Of a stretch of DNA of 64,000 nt, positions 1 to 8,587 are shown piece after piece (the stretch's first letter is position 1; each line of letters opens with the position of its first letter). Both the position numbers and the translations under genes were made by a program. This stretch comes from DATAOG01 sp963757395 (GTDB lineage Bacteria; Pseudomonadota; Alphaproteobacteria; Geminicoccales; Geminicoccaceae), in NCBI GenBank assembly GCA_963757395.1, contig CAVWRK010000016.1:310001-374000 (forward strand), given 5' to 3'. A model generated the notes under the pieces. It searched no databases and had not been told where the DNA came from. It saw only the letters and a list, made by a program, of their open reading frames with translations.

Positions 1-590
1 CCTTTCGGCTGCTTGATCTCGAGCGCGTCGAGCAGCGGCATCAGCCGCGCGGCATCGAACGCCATGATCCCGGCGTTGCACATGCCATCGCGCTTCAGGG
101 TCGCGTCCGCGTGCCGCTCCTCGACGATCGCGGCCAAGCCGGCCTGGTCGAAGGCGAGCCGGCCGTAGCCCGAGGGATCGGGTGGGTGGAAGCCGAGCAC
201 CGCGACCGCGGCATCGGCCGCGCGCCGCGCCTCGAGCAGCCCGTTCAGGGTCTCGGCGGTCGCGAGCGGCGTATCCGCGTACAGCACCAGCACCTCGCCC
301 GCCTTCGGCAGCTCGGTGCGCGCCGCCATGAGCGCGTGGCCGGTGCCGAGCTGCGGCGCCTGGTGGACGATCACTGCCGGCTGCGGGCCCCGGTCGACCT
401 CGGCCGCGACCTGGTCCATGCCCGGCGCCAGAACCACCACGACCCGCGCGGGCGCGAGCGCCCCCGCCGTGCCCAGGACGTGCGCAAGCATCGGGCGGCC
501 CGCCAGCGGGTGCAGCACCTTGGGCCGCTCGGACCGCATGCGCGTACCCTTGCCGGCGGCGAGCAGGACGACGGTGATCGGAGCAGGCAT
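1..590 (-). CDS. glmU: GlmU, bifunctional UDP-GlcNAc pyrophosphorylase / glucosamine-1-P acetyltransferase (3' part outside window)
   Basis: The visible N-terminal 196 residues form the nucleotidyltransferase domain, which makes UDP-GlcNAc from GlcNAc-1-phosphate and UTP for peptidoglycan and LPS. The sequence shows the signature LAAGKGTRMRSERPKVLHP near residues 10-28, the uridine-binding QLGTGHA, and YADTPL in place of the usual GDxPL metal motif. The C-terminal left-handed beta-helix acetyltransferase domain lies off the edge. The ATG at 590 fits the family start exactly. The gene is transcribed away from gph, with a 114-bp shared promoter region, an arrangement common in alphaproteobacteria. 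Identification is firm; completeness cannot be judged. Confidence 0.95.
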   Translation of the reverse strand, partial: MPAPITVVLLAAGKGTRMRSERPKVLHPLAGRPMLAHVLGTAGALAPARVVVVLAPGMDQVAAEVDRGPQPAVIVHQAPQLGTGHALMAARTELPKAGEVLVLYADTPLATAETLNGLLEARRAADAAVAVLGFHPPDPSGYGRLAFDQAGLAAIVEERHADATLKRDGMCNAGIMAFDAARLMPLLDALEIKQPK

Positions 591-704
591 GTCGTTTCAA
601 CCTCGGAGCAGACGCGATGCCAATCGGCGACTGGCACTTTGCGGCCGGAGAATTGCTGCGTATTTAACGCCATCGATCCTCCTGGCAAAGCAAGGACGAA
701 ACCT

Positions 705-1421
705 TTGGCGCTCCGGTTTGAAGCGGTCGTGTTCGACCTCGACGGCACCCTGATCGACAGTGCGCCGGACCTGCACGCTCTGGTCAACGAGATGCTGGCT
801 GAGCTCGGCCACCCCGGTCTCGCGCTGGCCGAGCTCCGACCGATGATCGGCGACGGCGCCCGGGCGCTGTTGGAGCGCGGCCTTCAGGCCTCGGGCGGGC
901 TGCCGTCGACGGTCGATCTCGACGCCCTGTTTGCGGAGTTCCTGCGCCGCTACGCCAGGATGCCCGTGCGCGCCGGCCAGGTCTACGCCGGCGCGGTCGC
1001 CATGCTCGAAGAGCTGGCGGCGGCCGGCGTCCGCCTCGGGGTCTGCACCAACAAGCCGCAGGCGCCCACCGACCGGCTGCTCGCCGCGCTCGATCTCGCG
1101 CGCTTTTTCGGCGCGGCGGTCGGCGGTGATGCTCTGCCGGTGCGCAAGCCGGACGCCGGTCACCTGCGAGCGGTGCTGGCGCGCCTCGGCATCGATGCCA
1201 GGCGTGCGGCGCTGGTCGGGGACAGCCGGACCGACCTGCTCACGGCGCGCGCCGCGGGCGTGCCCTGCGTGCTGGTGAGCTACGGCTACACGCCGGTCCC
1301 GGCGCGGGATCTCGGTGCCGATCGGGTGATCGACGACATGGCCGAGCTCGGCGCCGCCCTCGCCGGTCTCGGTGCGAAGCGCGGGCTCGACCCGGCGGCG
1401 CGCCCGCTTGACACCGCTTAG
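705..1421 (+). CDS. gph: Phosphoglycolate phosphatase, HAD superfamily
   Basis: A 238-residue HAD hydrolase expected to dephosphorylate 2-phosphoglycolate in the cytoplasm. HAD motif I is VVFDLDGTLIDS near the N-terminus, motif II is the VCTNK segment, and motifs III/IV are the conserved Lys in VRKPD followed by VGDSRTD. The reading frame is open far upstream, but homology begins only here. I chose the TTG at 705 because an AAGGAC ribosome site (691-696) sits just ahead of it and the family begins about eight residues before motif I. It is divergent from glmU. Other small-phosphoester HAD substrates cannot be excluded. Confidence 0.88.
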   Translation: MALRFEAVVFDLDGTLIDSAPDLHALVNEMLAELGHPGLALAELRPMIGDGARALLERGLQASGGLPSTVDLDALFAEFLRRYARMPVRAGQVYAGAVAMLEELAAAGVRLGVCTNKPQAPTDRLLAALDLARFFGAAVGGDALPVRKPDAGHLRAVLARLGIDARRAALVGDSRTDLLTARAAGVPCVLVSYGYTPVPARDLGADRVIDDMAELGAALAGLGAKRGLDPAARPLDTA

Positions 1422-1451
1422 AGGGCACTCTTATAGCGGTGCGGCGCACAC

Positions 1452-1526
1452 GGGCGGTTAGCTCAGCGGGAGAGCACTCGCTTCACACGCGAGGGGTCGC
1501 TGGTTCAAACCCAGCACCGCCCACCA
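1452..1526 (+). tRNA. tRNA-Val (anticodon CAC), CCA encoded
   Basis: A 75-nt cloverleaf. The acceptor stem GGGCGGT pairs with ACCGCCC, followed by discriminator A and genomic CCA (1524-1526). The D arm has GCTC/GAGC. The anticodon stem CTCGC/GCGAG encloses loop TTCACAC with anticodon CAC. The T arm GCTGG-TTCAAAC-CCAGC is canonical. It lies 30 bp after gph on the same strand. Confidence 0.97.
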
Positions 1527-1568
1527 CCTGCCATCGGCCCAAGCCCGGAGCGATGGGCGTCGAGGGCA

Positions 1569-1582
1569 GCCGGGCGCCCGGC
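1569..1582. repeat. GC palindrome downstream of tRNA-Val
   Basis: A perfect 14-bp palindrome, GCCGGGCGCCCGGC, about 40 bp past the tRNA. It could fold in the transcript and help end it, but there is no T-run, so a terminator role is only a suggestion. Confidence 0.25.
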
Positions 1583-1682
1583 CCTGGACAGAGCGGTGAT
1601 CCAAGCTAGTTTGGCGCAGGTCCGGGCGAGGCCCGCCCGTCCGGACGGGCTCGGGCCGGTCCCCGGCAGGTAATCCGCTCAA

Positions 1683-2807
1683 GTGCTGACCATCATCGAT
1701 CGCTACCTGCTCCGCCAGATCGTCACCAGCTCTCTGGTGATGACCGGGATCGCGCTGGCGATCCTGCTGCTCGAGCGCGTCCTGACCTTGTTCAGCCTGG
1801 TCGCCAACCCCAACAAAGCGTTCAGCTACGTCGGCCAGATGCTGGTGCTGCTGCTGCCGCATTTCCTGAGCATCGCTTTGCCGGCTGCGTTCTTCTTCGG
1901 CATCCTGCTGACCTTTCGGCGCCTCAAGCGGGACAGCGAGTTCGTGATCCTCGCGGGCGCTGGCCGGAGCCTCGGCCGGCTGCTGGCACCGGTGATGGGC
2001 CTGGCGGTCCTGATGGCCATGCTCGCCACGCTGATCGTCGGCTGGCTCAGCCCGCATGCACGCTACGCCTACCGTGCGCTCAAGCAGCAGGTGGCGGAGG
2101 CGTCGCTGACCGCGGCGGTGCGCGGCGGCACCTTCATTCATGCCGGCGATCTGACATTCTTCGCCGAGCGCTCGACCCCCGCCGCCGACGGCCTGCGCCT
2201 TGCCAAGGTGTTCGTGTATCAGGACAATCCCGACGGGGGTGCCACCGTGGTGACCGGTCAGAGCGGCCGGCTCGGTCAGCTCGATGCCAGCGAGAGCCCG
2301 CTTTTGATCCTGCAGCAGGGCGAGCGCGCCGAGCTGCCCGCCGAGGGCCCGCCGAGCACCGTGACCTTCGGCAATCTCAGCTGGCCGGTGGTCACCGAGG
2401 CCGATGCGAGCTTTCGGCCGCGCGGCTCCGATCAGCGCGAGCTCACCCTCAGCGAGCTCTGGAGCCGGCCGGCGACCGCCTCGAGCAAGCCCAGCGCGGC
2501 CGAGATCGCGGCCGAGCTGCATGCCCGCCTGGTCGTGATCGCGTCGGTGCCGATCCTGCCGTTGCTGGCGGCGCCGCTCGCGCTCCTGGGCGGCCCGCGC
2601 AGCCAGCGCAGCGGCCTCCTCATCGGCCTGTTGATCCTGGTCGTCTACTACCAGGCGTTGAACTTTGGCGAGGCCCTGGCCAAGCGCGGGCTGGTCGCAC
2701 CGCCCTGGATCGGGCTCTGGCTGCCCTTCCTGGCCCTGGTCGCCGGGGCTGGCTGGCTGTCGCTGCGCACCCTGCTCGGCGCCCGGCCGATGCGGCGGCG
2801 TGGTTGA
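1683..2807 (+). CDS. lptF: LptF, LPS export ABC transporter permease
   Basis: A 374-residue YjgP/YjgQ-family inner-membrane protein. With LptG and the LptB ATPase it extracts lipopolysaccharide from the inner membrane and passes it to LptC-LptA. The N-terminus has the family opening IIDRYLLRQI followed by three hydrophobic spans, a central periplasmic beta-jellyroll (about residues 130-270), and three C-terminal spans starting near VIASVPILPLLAAPLALLGG. The conserved LKRDSEFVILAGAG coupling segment is present. The start is GTG. lptG follows after 33 bp, the normal order, so the two should be co-transcribed. Length matches the family. Confidence 0.92.
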   Translation: MLTIIDRYLLRQIVTSSLVMTGIALAILLLERVLTLFSLVANPNKAFSYVGQMLVLLLPHFLSIALPAAFFFGILLTFRRLKRDSEFVILAGAGRSLGRLLAPVMGLAVLMAMLATLIVGWLSPHARYAYRALKQQVAEASLTAAVRGGTFIHAGDLTFFAERSTPAADGLRLAKVFVYQDNPDGGATVVTGQSGRLGQLDASESPLLILQQGERAELPAEGPPSTVTFGNLSWPVVTEADASFRPRGSDQRELTLSELWSRPATASSKPSAAEIAAELHARLVVIASVPILPLLAAPLALLGGPRSQRSGLLIGLLILVVYYQALNFGEALAKRGLVAPPWIGLWLPFLALVAGAGWLSLRTLLGARPMRRRG

Positions 2808-2840
2808 GGCGGCGCACGGGCAACCGGCAGGGACGCTCGC

Positions 2841-3939
2841 ATGGCCTCGGTGTTCAGCCGCTACATCGCGCGCCGGCTGCTCGCACGGGCCGGCATCCTG
2901 CTGTTCGGGCTCGCGGCCTTGATGATGCTCCTCGACTTCCTGGCCAATGGCGATCAGGTGATCGCGGGCAGCGACAGCGTTCTGCTGCCGATCCTGCGCT
3001 ACACGGTCCTGCGCCTGCCGGAGATCGTGGCGCAGCTGTTGCCGATCACCGCGATGCTCGCGGGTCTGCTGACCTTCGCCGAGCTGGCGCGCCACAGCGA
3101 GCTGACCGCGATGGCGGCAGCCGGGGTCTCGAAGGCCCGGCTCGCGGCGGCGGTGCTGCCGGTGGCGGTGCTGATCGCGGTGGTCCAGTTCCTGATCGAG
3201 GACCAGGCGGTACCGGTCGCAGTCGGCAGGCTGCGCGCCTGGGGGATCGGCGACTATGCGCCCGCCGGCGATGCCGAGGGTGTCTGGCTGCGCCACGGCG
3301 ACGACATCCTGCGCCTCCACGGGCTCGATCCGGCTGCCGGCCGCATCGACGGCGTCACCGTCTTCCAGCGCGATCCGGACGGCAATCTGGTCGCCCGGCT
3401 GGCGGCGCCGAGCGCAACCTACGAGGATGGGGGCTGGACCTTGCACGACGTGACCCGGACCTTGGTCGGGCCGGGCGTGGTCGAGCATCAGGACCGCCTG
3501 CGTTGGTCCGACGATCTCGATCCGAAGCTGCTCGCCTCGGTGCTCGCCGATCCACGCGAGACGCCGCTCAGCGAGCTGCTGCGTGCGATCCGCGCGCAGG
3601 GGCTTGGAACCCAGCCGAGCCTATCGCTACAAGCTCTGGCTGCAAGAGCGGCTCGCCGCGCCGGTGACGACGATCGCGATGATCCTGATCATCGTCGCGC
3701 TGGCGCGGCCGCTGAGCGGGCGCGCGGCGCAGGGGTGGTTGATCGCGTTCGGGGTGGCGGTCGGGTTCGTCTGCTGGACCTTCGATGGCCTCGTCCTCAC
3801 GGTCGGCGATCTCGGCCTGCTGCCGCCGGTCCTGGCGGCCTGGACACCGCTTGCGGTGTTTGCCGCGAGCGCGGCCTCGCTGCTGCTGCAGCAGGAACGG
3901 CGCCCGGCAGCGGGTCGCCGGCTTGGGATGGAAGCGTGA
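2841..3939 (+). pseudogene. lptG: LptG, LPS export permease, with one frameshift (probably a sequence error)
   Basis: Partner of LptF in LPS extraction. Frame 1 from ATG 2841 gives the N-terminal spans, the coupling segment ARHSELTAMAAAGVS and the periplasmic domain down to RAIRAQGL. The rest, EPSRAYRYKLWLQERLAAP plus three hydrophobic spans, continues in the next frame and ends at 3939. Removing one G in the run near 3604-3606 restores a continuous protein of about 365 residues. Both halves are fully conserved and LptG is normally indispensable, so I read this as an intact gene with a one-base sequencing or assembly error, although it is formally broken as given. It is the second gene of lptFG. 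Confidence 0.85.
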
Positions 3940-4027
3940 GCGCGAGGGTTAGGCGTTTCGAGCACACGGTCGTGACCGGGCGCGGGTCGCTGGCCCGGCG
4001 CCGCGGCGCGCCCACTGATTGAGAGTG

Positions 4028-5767
4028 ATGCGCCGGATCTTTCGCGTCTTCATGAGCGTGCCGGGACGGTCCAAGTGGACTGATGGCCGGCCTGCTGCTC
4101 GCGAACCTGGTCGAGGGCTTCGGGCTCGCGAGCCTGCTGCCGGCGCTCACCCTTCTGATGAACGACACAGCAGCACGCCGACGATGGTGCACAAGATGGT
4201 CTATGGCGCGATGAACGCGCTCGGCCTGCCGCCCTCGCTGGGGAAGCTGCTGCTGGCGGTGCTGTTCGGGGTGATCGGCAAGGCGGCGCTGGTCGTGCTC
4301 GCCATGGTCCGGGTCGGCTACGCGGTCGCCGAGGTCGCGACCAACCTGCGCACCACGGTCGTGCAGAGCCTGCTCGAGGTGAAGTGGGCCTACTTCACCC
4401 GCCAGCCGGTCGGCCGGTTCGCCAACGCCATGAGCCAGGACGCGACCCGCGCCGGGCGCGCCTACATGCTCTCCACCATGTTCATAGCCTCGCTCCTCGA
4501 GACCGCGGTCAGCGTCGGCCTGGCGTTCCTGATCTCCTGGCGCATGGCGCTGCTCGGCATCGCCGATCGGCGGCCGTGATCCTGATCATTCTCGGGCCCG
4601 CTCGTGCGGGTCGCGAAGAAGGCCGGTCGCCGGCAGCAGAGCAGCACCCAGGCCTTCGTGACGCTGCTGAGCGACACGCTGATCGGCATCAAGCCGCTGA
4701 AGGCGATGGCGCGCCAGGCGCATTTTCTCGCGCCTGTTCGCAGCAGCGGGCCCAGTCTTTGCGCCGGGCGCTGCGCCGGCAGGCGGTGGCCGAGAACATG
4801 ATGAACGAGATGCGCGAGCCGATCTTCGTTATGTTCGCCGTGGCCGGCCTCTACGTCGCGCGGGCGCAACTGTCGGTCCCGATGTCCGAGCTCATCGTGA
4901 TGGCGGTGCTGCTGTACCGTACGGTCGGCTCGCTCGGCCGGGTCCAGCGCCAGCTGCAGCGGGCGATGATGCTCGAGGCCTCGCATCGCGCGGTGCACGA
5001 GATGATCGCCGAGGTCGGGGCCGAGCGCGAGGCAGTTCGACGGCACGCGGCCGCCGACGCTCGAGCGCGGCCTGGTGCTCGAGCGGCGTGTCGTTCGGCT
5101 TCGGCGACCAAGCGGGTGCTCGATAACGTGTCGATCACCATCCCGGCGAACCGGCTGACCGTGATCATGGGGCCGTCGGGGGTCGGCAAGACGACCATCA
5201 TCGACCTGCTGCTCGGCCTCTACGCGCCGCAGCGGCGGGCCGCATCCTGGTCGACGGCGTGCCGCTCAGCGAGATCGATCTCGCAGGCTGGCGCGGCATG
5301 GTCGGCTACGTGCCGCAGGAGATCGTGCTGTTCCACGATAGCGTGCTCGCCAACCTGACGCTGGGCGATCCCGCGCTCACGCCGAGGCAGGCGATCGAGG
5401 CGCTCGAGACCGCGGGCGCCTGGTCGTTCGTCGCCTCGCTCAAGAGACGGCCTGACGACCACGGTCGGCGAACGCGGCATGCAGCTCTCGGGCGGCCAGC
5501 GGCAGCGGATCGCGCTGGCCCGCGCACTGCTGGTCAAGCCCAAGCTCCTGATCCTCGACGAGGTGACCAGCGCGCTCGACCCGGCGACCGAGGCCGAGAT
5601 CTGCGCCAACGTCCGGGCGCTCGACGGCAAGCTTCACGATCCTCGCGATCACCCATCGGCCGGCCTGGGTCGACGTCGCCGACCGGGTCTACGAGATCGC
5701 GCCGGGCGGCGTGCGCCTGGTCAGCGACACGACGCCGCACCTGGCCCTGCTGCCATCGGGTGACTGA
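4028..5767 (+). pseudogene. Type I ABC exporter (fused permease-ATPase) broken by about eleven indels
   Basis: Pieced together across frames this is one half-transporter of roughly 575 residues: an N-terminal membrane domain (hydrophobic spans from LLLANLVEGFGLASLLPAL to about 4950), then an ATPase. Every ATPase motif survives: Walker A GPSGVGKT, Q-loop VPQE, signature LSGGQRQR, Walker B LLILDEVTSALD and the switch His in AITHRPAW. The frame changes near 4078, 4172, 4560, 4595, 4725, 5030, 5085, 5112, 5236, 5445 and 5628. I see indels but almost no lost motif residues. That points to very recent decay or a poorly sequenced patch. The substrate is unknown; its position next to glycan genes would suit export of a lipid or polysaccharide, but this is inference. 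The ATG at 4028 is tentative. Confidence 0.75.
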
Positions 5768-5790
5768 CCGCCGCCGAGGCAGGGGAGCGC

Positions 5791-5940
5791 CGCGCCGGTC
5801 GCGGCCCGGCGCCGCTCAACACCATGATGACCGCCCTGCTGACGTCCGGCAAGAAGATGACCATTTGTTGTGGGCCCTGACGACCTCGAGCCTCGGACGC
5901 TTGGCCTCCTGCCGCGTCTGGTCCGCTTGGCACCGCCCCA
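5791..5940 (+). pseudogene. Remnant of a second copy of the sialyltransferase-fold gene
   Basis: This stretch has no intact reading frame but aligns with codons 37-78 of the gene at 6880. With two frame changes it reads TMMTALLTSGK, then EDDHLLWAL, then LEPRTLGLLPRL. The intact gene has TVMTAVLTSGK, EDDHSLRAL and LETRTLYFLPR. DNA identity is visible over about 110 bases and then ends. I interpret it as an old, truncated paralogue left beside its intact relative. Confidence 0.65.
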
Positions 5941-6037
5941 CCATTTCGTTGGCACAGCAGCGGTGAGCCCAACCTTGCTTCGCCGCTCGGAGTGCGGTTA
6001 GGGCACGTGACTATCCGAACAGGGGCGCACGCTCATC

Positions 6038-6808
6038 ATGATGACCTTTAGCTTGAGCGACGATCTGGCCGCGACTCCGGACCCGTCAGCGGTCATGTAC
6101 AGTCGTGAGCAACCAAGCCCGCGCTACCGGGCATTGGTCGCGCTCTACCGCCAGATGCACATCGAGGGCGAGCCGACGCTCGGCATGTCGTCCGAGCGAA
6201 CCTTCGCCGGCAGCAGCCTTTGGCGTCACGTGGCGGAGATCAAGACCCTGATCGACGAGACCGGCGCGCGCAGCTTGCTCGACTATGGCGCCGGCAAGGG
6301 CCAGCAATATGCCTGGCGGGACGTCGAGCTTCCGGACGGCGCCCGGGTCGAGAGCCTGATCAGCTATTGGGGGGTCAGCGACGTTGCCAAGTACGACCCC
6401 GGCTACGAGCCGTTCGCGCGCCTGCCGCGCGGCATCTTCGACGGTGTCATCTGCACCGATGTCCTGGAGCATTGCCCGGCGGAGGACGTCCCCTGGATCG
6501 TCGAGGAGATCTTCGCGTTCGCCGGCCGGTTCGTGTATGCCAACATCGCTTCGTTTCAGGCGATCAAGACCTTGCCGAACGGCGAGAACGCCCATTGCAC
6601 GATCCGTTCGCCGGATTGGTGGCACGGCCTGCTGCATGCCATCGCGTGCCGGCATCCCGGGGTTCGATATCGGGTTCCGGTCCGCACCAGGGTCGAGCAG
6701 AGCAGCTTCCTGGGCCGGCGGCGCAAGCCCGTCTACCCGATGACGGTTCTCGACAACCGCGACGAGTTGATGGCGGCATCGGGCGTGACGGCTGTCGGCG
6801 CGGGTTGA
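6038..6808 (+). CDS. Class I SAM-dependent methyltransferase of the glycan island
   Basis: A 256-residue protein with a Rossmann-type SAM-binding start, SLLDYGAGKGQQ (residues 79-90), and the post-II strand/helix FDGVICTDVLEHCPAEDVPWI typical of Methyltransf_11/23-like enzymes. There is no signal peptide or membrane span, so it should act in the cytoplasm. The substrate cannot be read from sequence. It is followed after 71 bp by the sialyltransferase-fold gene on the same strand and lies among sugar-modifying genes, which suggests O- or N-methylation of a surface glycan precursor. The start at ATG 6038 (a second ATG follows directly) has no clear ribosome site. Confidence 0.75.
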   Translation: MMTFSLSDDLAATPDPSAVMYSREQPSPRYRALVALYRQMHIEGEPTLGMSSERTFAGSSLWRHVAEIKTLIDETGARSLLDYGAGKGQQYAWRDVELPDGARVESLISYWGVSDVAKYDPGYEPFARLPRGIFDGVICTDVLEHCPAEDVPWIVEEIFAFAGRFVYANIASFQAIKTLPNGENAHCTIRSPDWWHGLLHAIACRHPGVRYRVPVRTRVEQSSFLGRRRKPVYPMTVLDNRDELMAASGVTAVGAG

Positions 6809-6879
6809 AGGCGGCGCGCCGACCGTCCGCAACCGCCTTGACGGCCATCGGGATGGTCGAGAGCGTTCGGTGAGCGGCG

Positions 6880-7587
6880 ATGACCACCCTTTTGATCCTC
6901 GGCTCGAAGGCGGACCCGGCGCTGCCGCCGCGTGCCGCCTATGACGAGGTCGCCTGCGCCAACGCGTCGGGCTTCTCGGCCGCCCGCCACGGCCTGCCGA
7001 CCCCGGCCTACACGGTGATGACCGCGGTCCTGACCTCGGGCAAGGCGGAGGACGACCACTCGCTCAGGGCCCTGCGGGGCCTCGAGACCCGGACGCTCTA
7101 TTTCCTACCGCGGCCGGAACGGCGGGGCGGCCGGGTCAAGCGCCTGATCACCCACCTCAAGCAATGGCGTCTGAGGCCGTTCCACATGAGGCGCTGCCTG
7201 CACCGGCTCGGCTATCGCTACGACGCCCTGGTCGTGCGCTCCGCGTCCTACTACCACGAGCTGGTGCGTTCGCTGTGCGATGACGACCCCGAGATCGCCG
7301 AGCTGATCCAGAGCAAGCAGCCGTCGACCGGCATGTTCACGCTCGCGATCGGGATCGCCGACGGTGGCTACGACCGGTTCATCCTGAGCGGCTTCAGTTT
7401 CGGCCTCAGCCACGCTTATGGCGAGAACCCGCTGATCCGCGCGCGCGGCACCACCCTGAGCAAGCACGCCGATACCGACGTCGCGATCCTCCGCTACCTC
7501 TCGGCCAGGCGTGGCGGCATCCTGACGACCGAGCCGACCGTCCATGAGCGCGCCGGCGTGCCGCGGCTCCCGGCCGACGGATCTTGA
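6880..7587 (+). CDS. Sialyltransferase-fold (GT42/GT29-like) glycosyltransferase
   Basis: A 235-residue cytoplasmic protein. Its layout recalls Campylobacter Cst-type GT42 enzymes: an N-terminal LLILGSK nucleotide loop, CANAS with Asn28, then PSTGMFTLAIGIADGGYDRF (residues 148-167) followed by ILSGFSFG, and SKHADTDVAIL with His196 where Cst-II has its catalytic HSKNTD segment. In that family the enzyme moves sialic acid from CMP-sugar to a glycan. No sialic acid or CMP-sugar genes are in view, so the donor could be another CMP-activated acid such as Kdo. The assignment is by remembered motif similarity only. A broken paralogue lies at 5791-5940, and a methyltransferase precedes it. Confidence 0.55.
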   Translation: MTTLLILGSKADPALPPRAAYDEVACANASGFSAARHGLPTPAYTVMTAVLTSGKAEDDHSLRALRGLETRTLYFLPRPERRGGRVKRLITHLKQWRLRPFHMRRCLHRLGYRYDALVVRSASYYHELVRSLCDDDPEIAELIQSKQPSTGMFTLAIGIADGGYDRFILSGFSFGLSHAYGENPLIRARGTTLSKHADTDVAILRYLSARRGGILTTEPTVHERAGVPRLPADGS

Positions 7588-7626
7588 GAGGATGGCTTCG
7601 CGCCGCCGCCGCGCGCCTGGCCTGTG

Positions 7627-8541
7627 CTAGCGGATCGTTCGGGCGACCGTCTCGGTCCGCGGCGCCTCGTGGCGCGGCACCGGGCCTGGCTGCAGACCAT
7701 ATCCCAGAATTGGCGCGACCCTGCCGTCCACCATCGAGTTGATGACCGCCAACTGGGCGGCGTCGAAGTAGTCGCGATAGCCTCCAACCTTACCCCGCCG
7801 CACCTTGAAGGCATCCGGATCGGCGCTGTCCGTCGGTCGCAGGCGCTCGGTGCCGAAGAAGCGCCGGGCCTCCTTGTCTCTGAGATTCTCCAACGATGCG
7901 AACTCGACCGCCTGCTCGAGCTCGTCCGGGCGGCAGGGCGTGCCGATGAACGCCATGACCCGCCCGAGCTCGGCGACGGGAGCGGCGCGCAGATCCTCGT
8001 AGCGGACCATGATCGCCCGGTCCAGCGCGGCCAGGTGCTCCGCCCAGCGGTTCATCAGCTGGACGATCTGCGGCAACCCGACCTGGTCGTCGACCACGAA
8101 GTCGAACAGCGACTTCGCCAGAATTGCCTCCGAGATCGCCTTGCGGGCCCGCTCGACGGGCGTCGATCGCTTCTGCAGGTGAAAGTAATACGAGACTGCG
8201 ATATCGCGCGGATCTCGAAACAGGAAGACGAACCGGGTATTGGGACCAAAGCCTGGTCGTCGAATGTCCGCGTCTGGCGCCACCAGATCGGCATAGCGCG
8301 TGTAATGGAGCTTGGGAAGCCGAGAATCCAGGCGATGAAGATTGTCGAATTTGATGATCTCGGTGGCCGGCGTGGCGTATTTGAGATGAAACAGATGAGA
8401 AATCATCACCAGCAGCCAGGTCCGGCCACTCTTGGTGTGGGTGACAACGACGACATCGGCCTGGCTAAGCCGCCAGGCGAACTCTCGTCGCCGGCGTCGC
8501 ACTCGGTACCAGATGCCGAGCCGGCGCAGGGCGGAGATCAT
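7627..8541 (-). CDS. PAPS-dependent sulfotransferase
   Basis: A 304-residue cytosolic-type sulfotransferase that would transfer sulfate from PAPS to a hydroxyl or amine. The 5'-phosphosulfate loop is TKSGRTWLL (36-44). The 3'-phosphate motif is FVFLFRDPRDIAVSYYFH (104-121), with the Arg and Ser that bind the 3' phosphate. The C-terminal RRGKVGGYRDYF matches the RKGxxGDWK-type PAPS motif. There is no membrane anchor. It lies 46 bp downstream of the 2OG oxygenase on the same strand, probably one operon, and is convergent with the sialyltransferase-fold gene. The context argues for sulfation of a surface glycan, though small-molecule acceptors remain possible. Confidence 0.88.
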   Translation of the reverse strand: MISALRRLGIWYRVRRRRREFAWRLSQADVVVVTHTKSGRTWLLVMISHLFHLKYATPATEIIKFDNLHRLDSRLPKLHYTRYADLVAPDADIRRPGFGPNTRFVFLFRDPRDIAVSYYFHLQKRSTPVERARKAISEAILAKSLFDFVVDDQVGLPQIVQLMNRWAEHLAALDRAIMVRYEDLRAAPVAELGRVMAFIGTPCRPDELEQAVEFASLENLRDKEARRFFGTERLRPTDSADPDAFKVRRGKVGGYRDYFDAAQLAVINSMVDGRVAPILGYGLQPGPVPRHEAPRTETVARTIR

Positions 8542-8587
8542 CCCGAGCGCTCGACGGGTCGGTCCTTGCGGGACGGCGGCATGGCGC

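Noticed and set aside
111..704. Upstream extension of gph
   Set aside because: Antisense to glmU, with no HAD similarity before residue 199 of the long frame.
1458..3488. Long minus-strand open frame (676 codons) whose end reads like a tRNA antisense peptide
   Set aside because: It runs antisense through tRNA-Val and lptF; low-complexity His/Arg/Gln composition and a known annotation artefact from tRNA loci.
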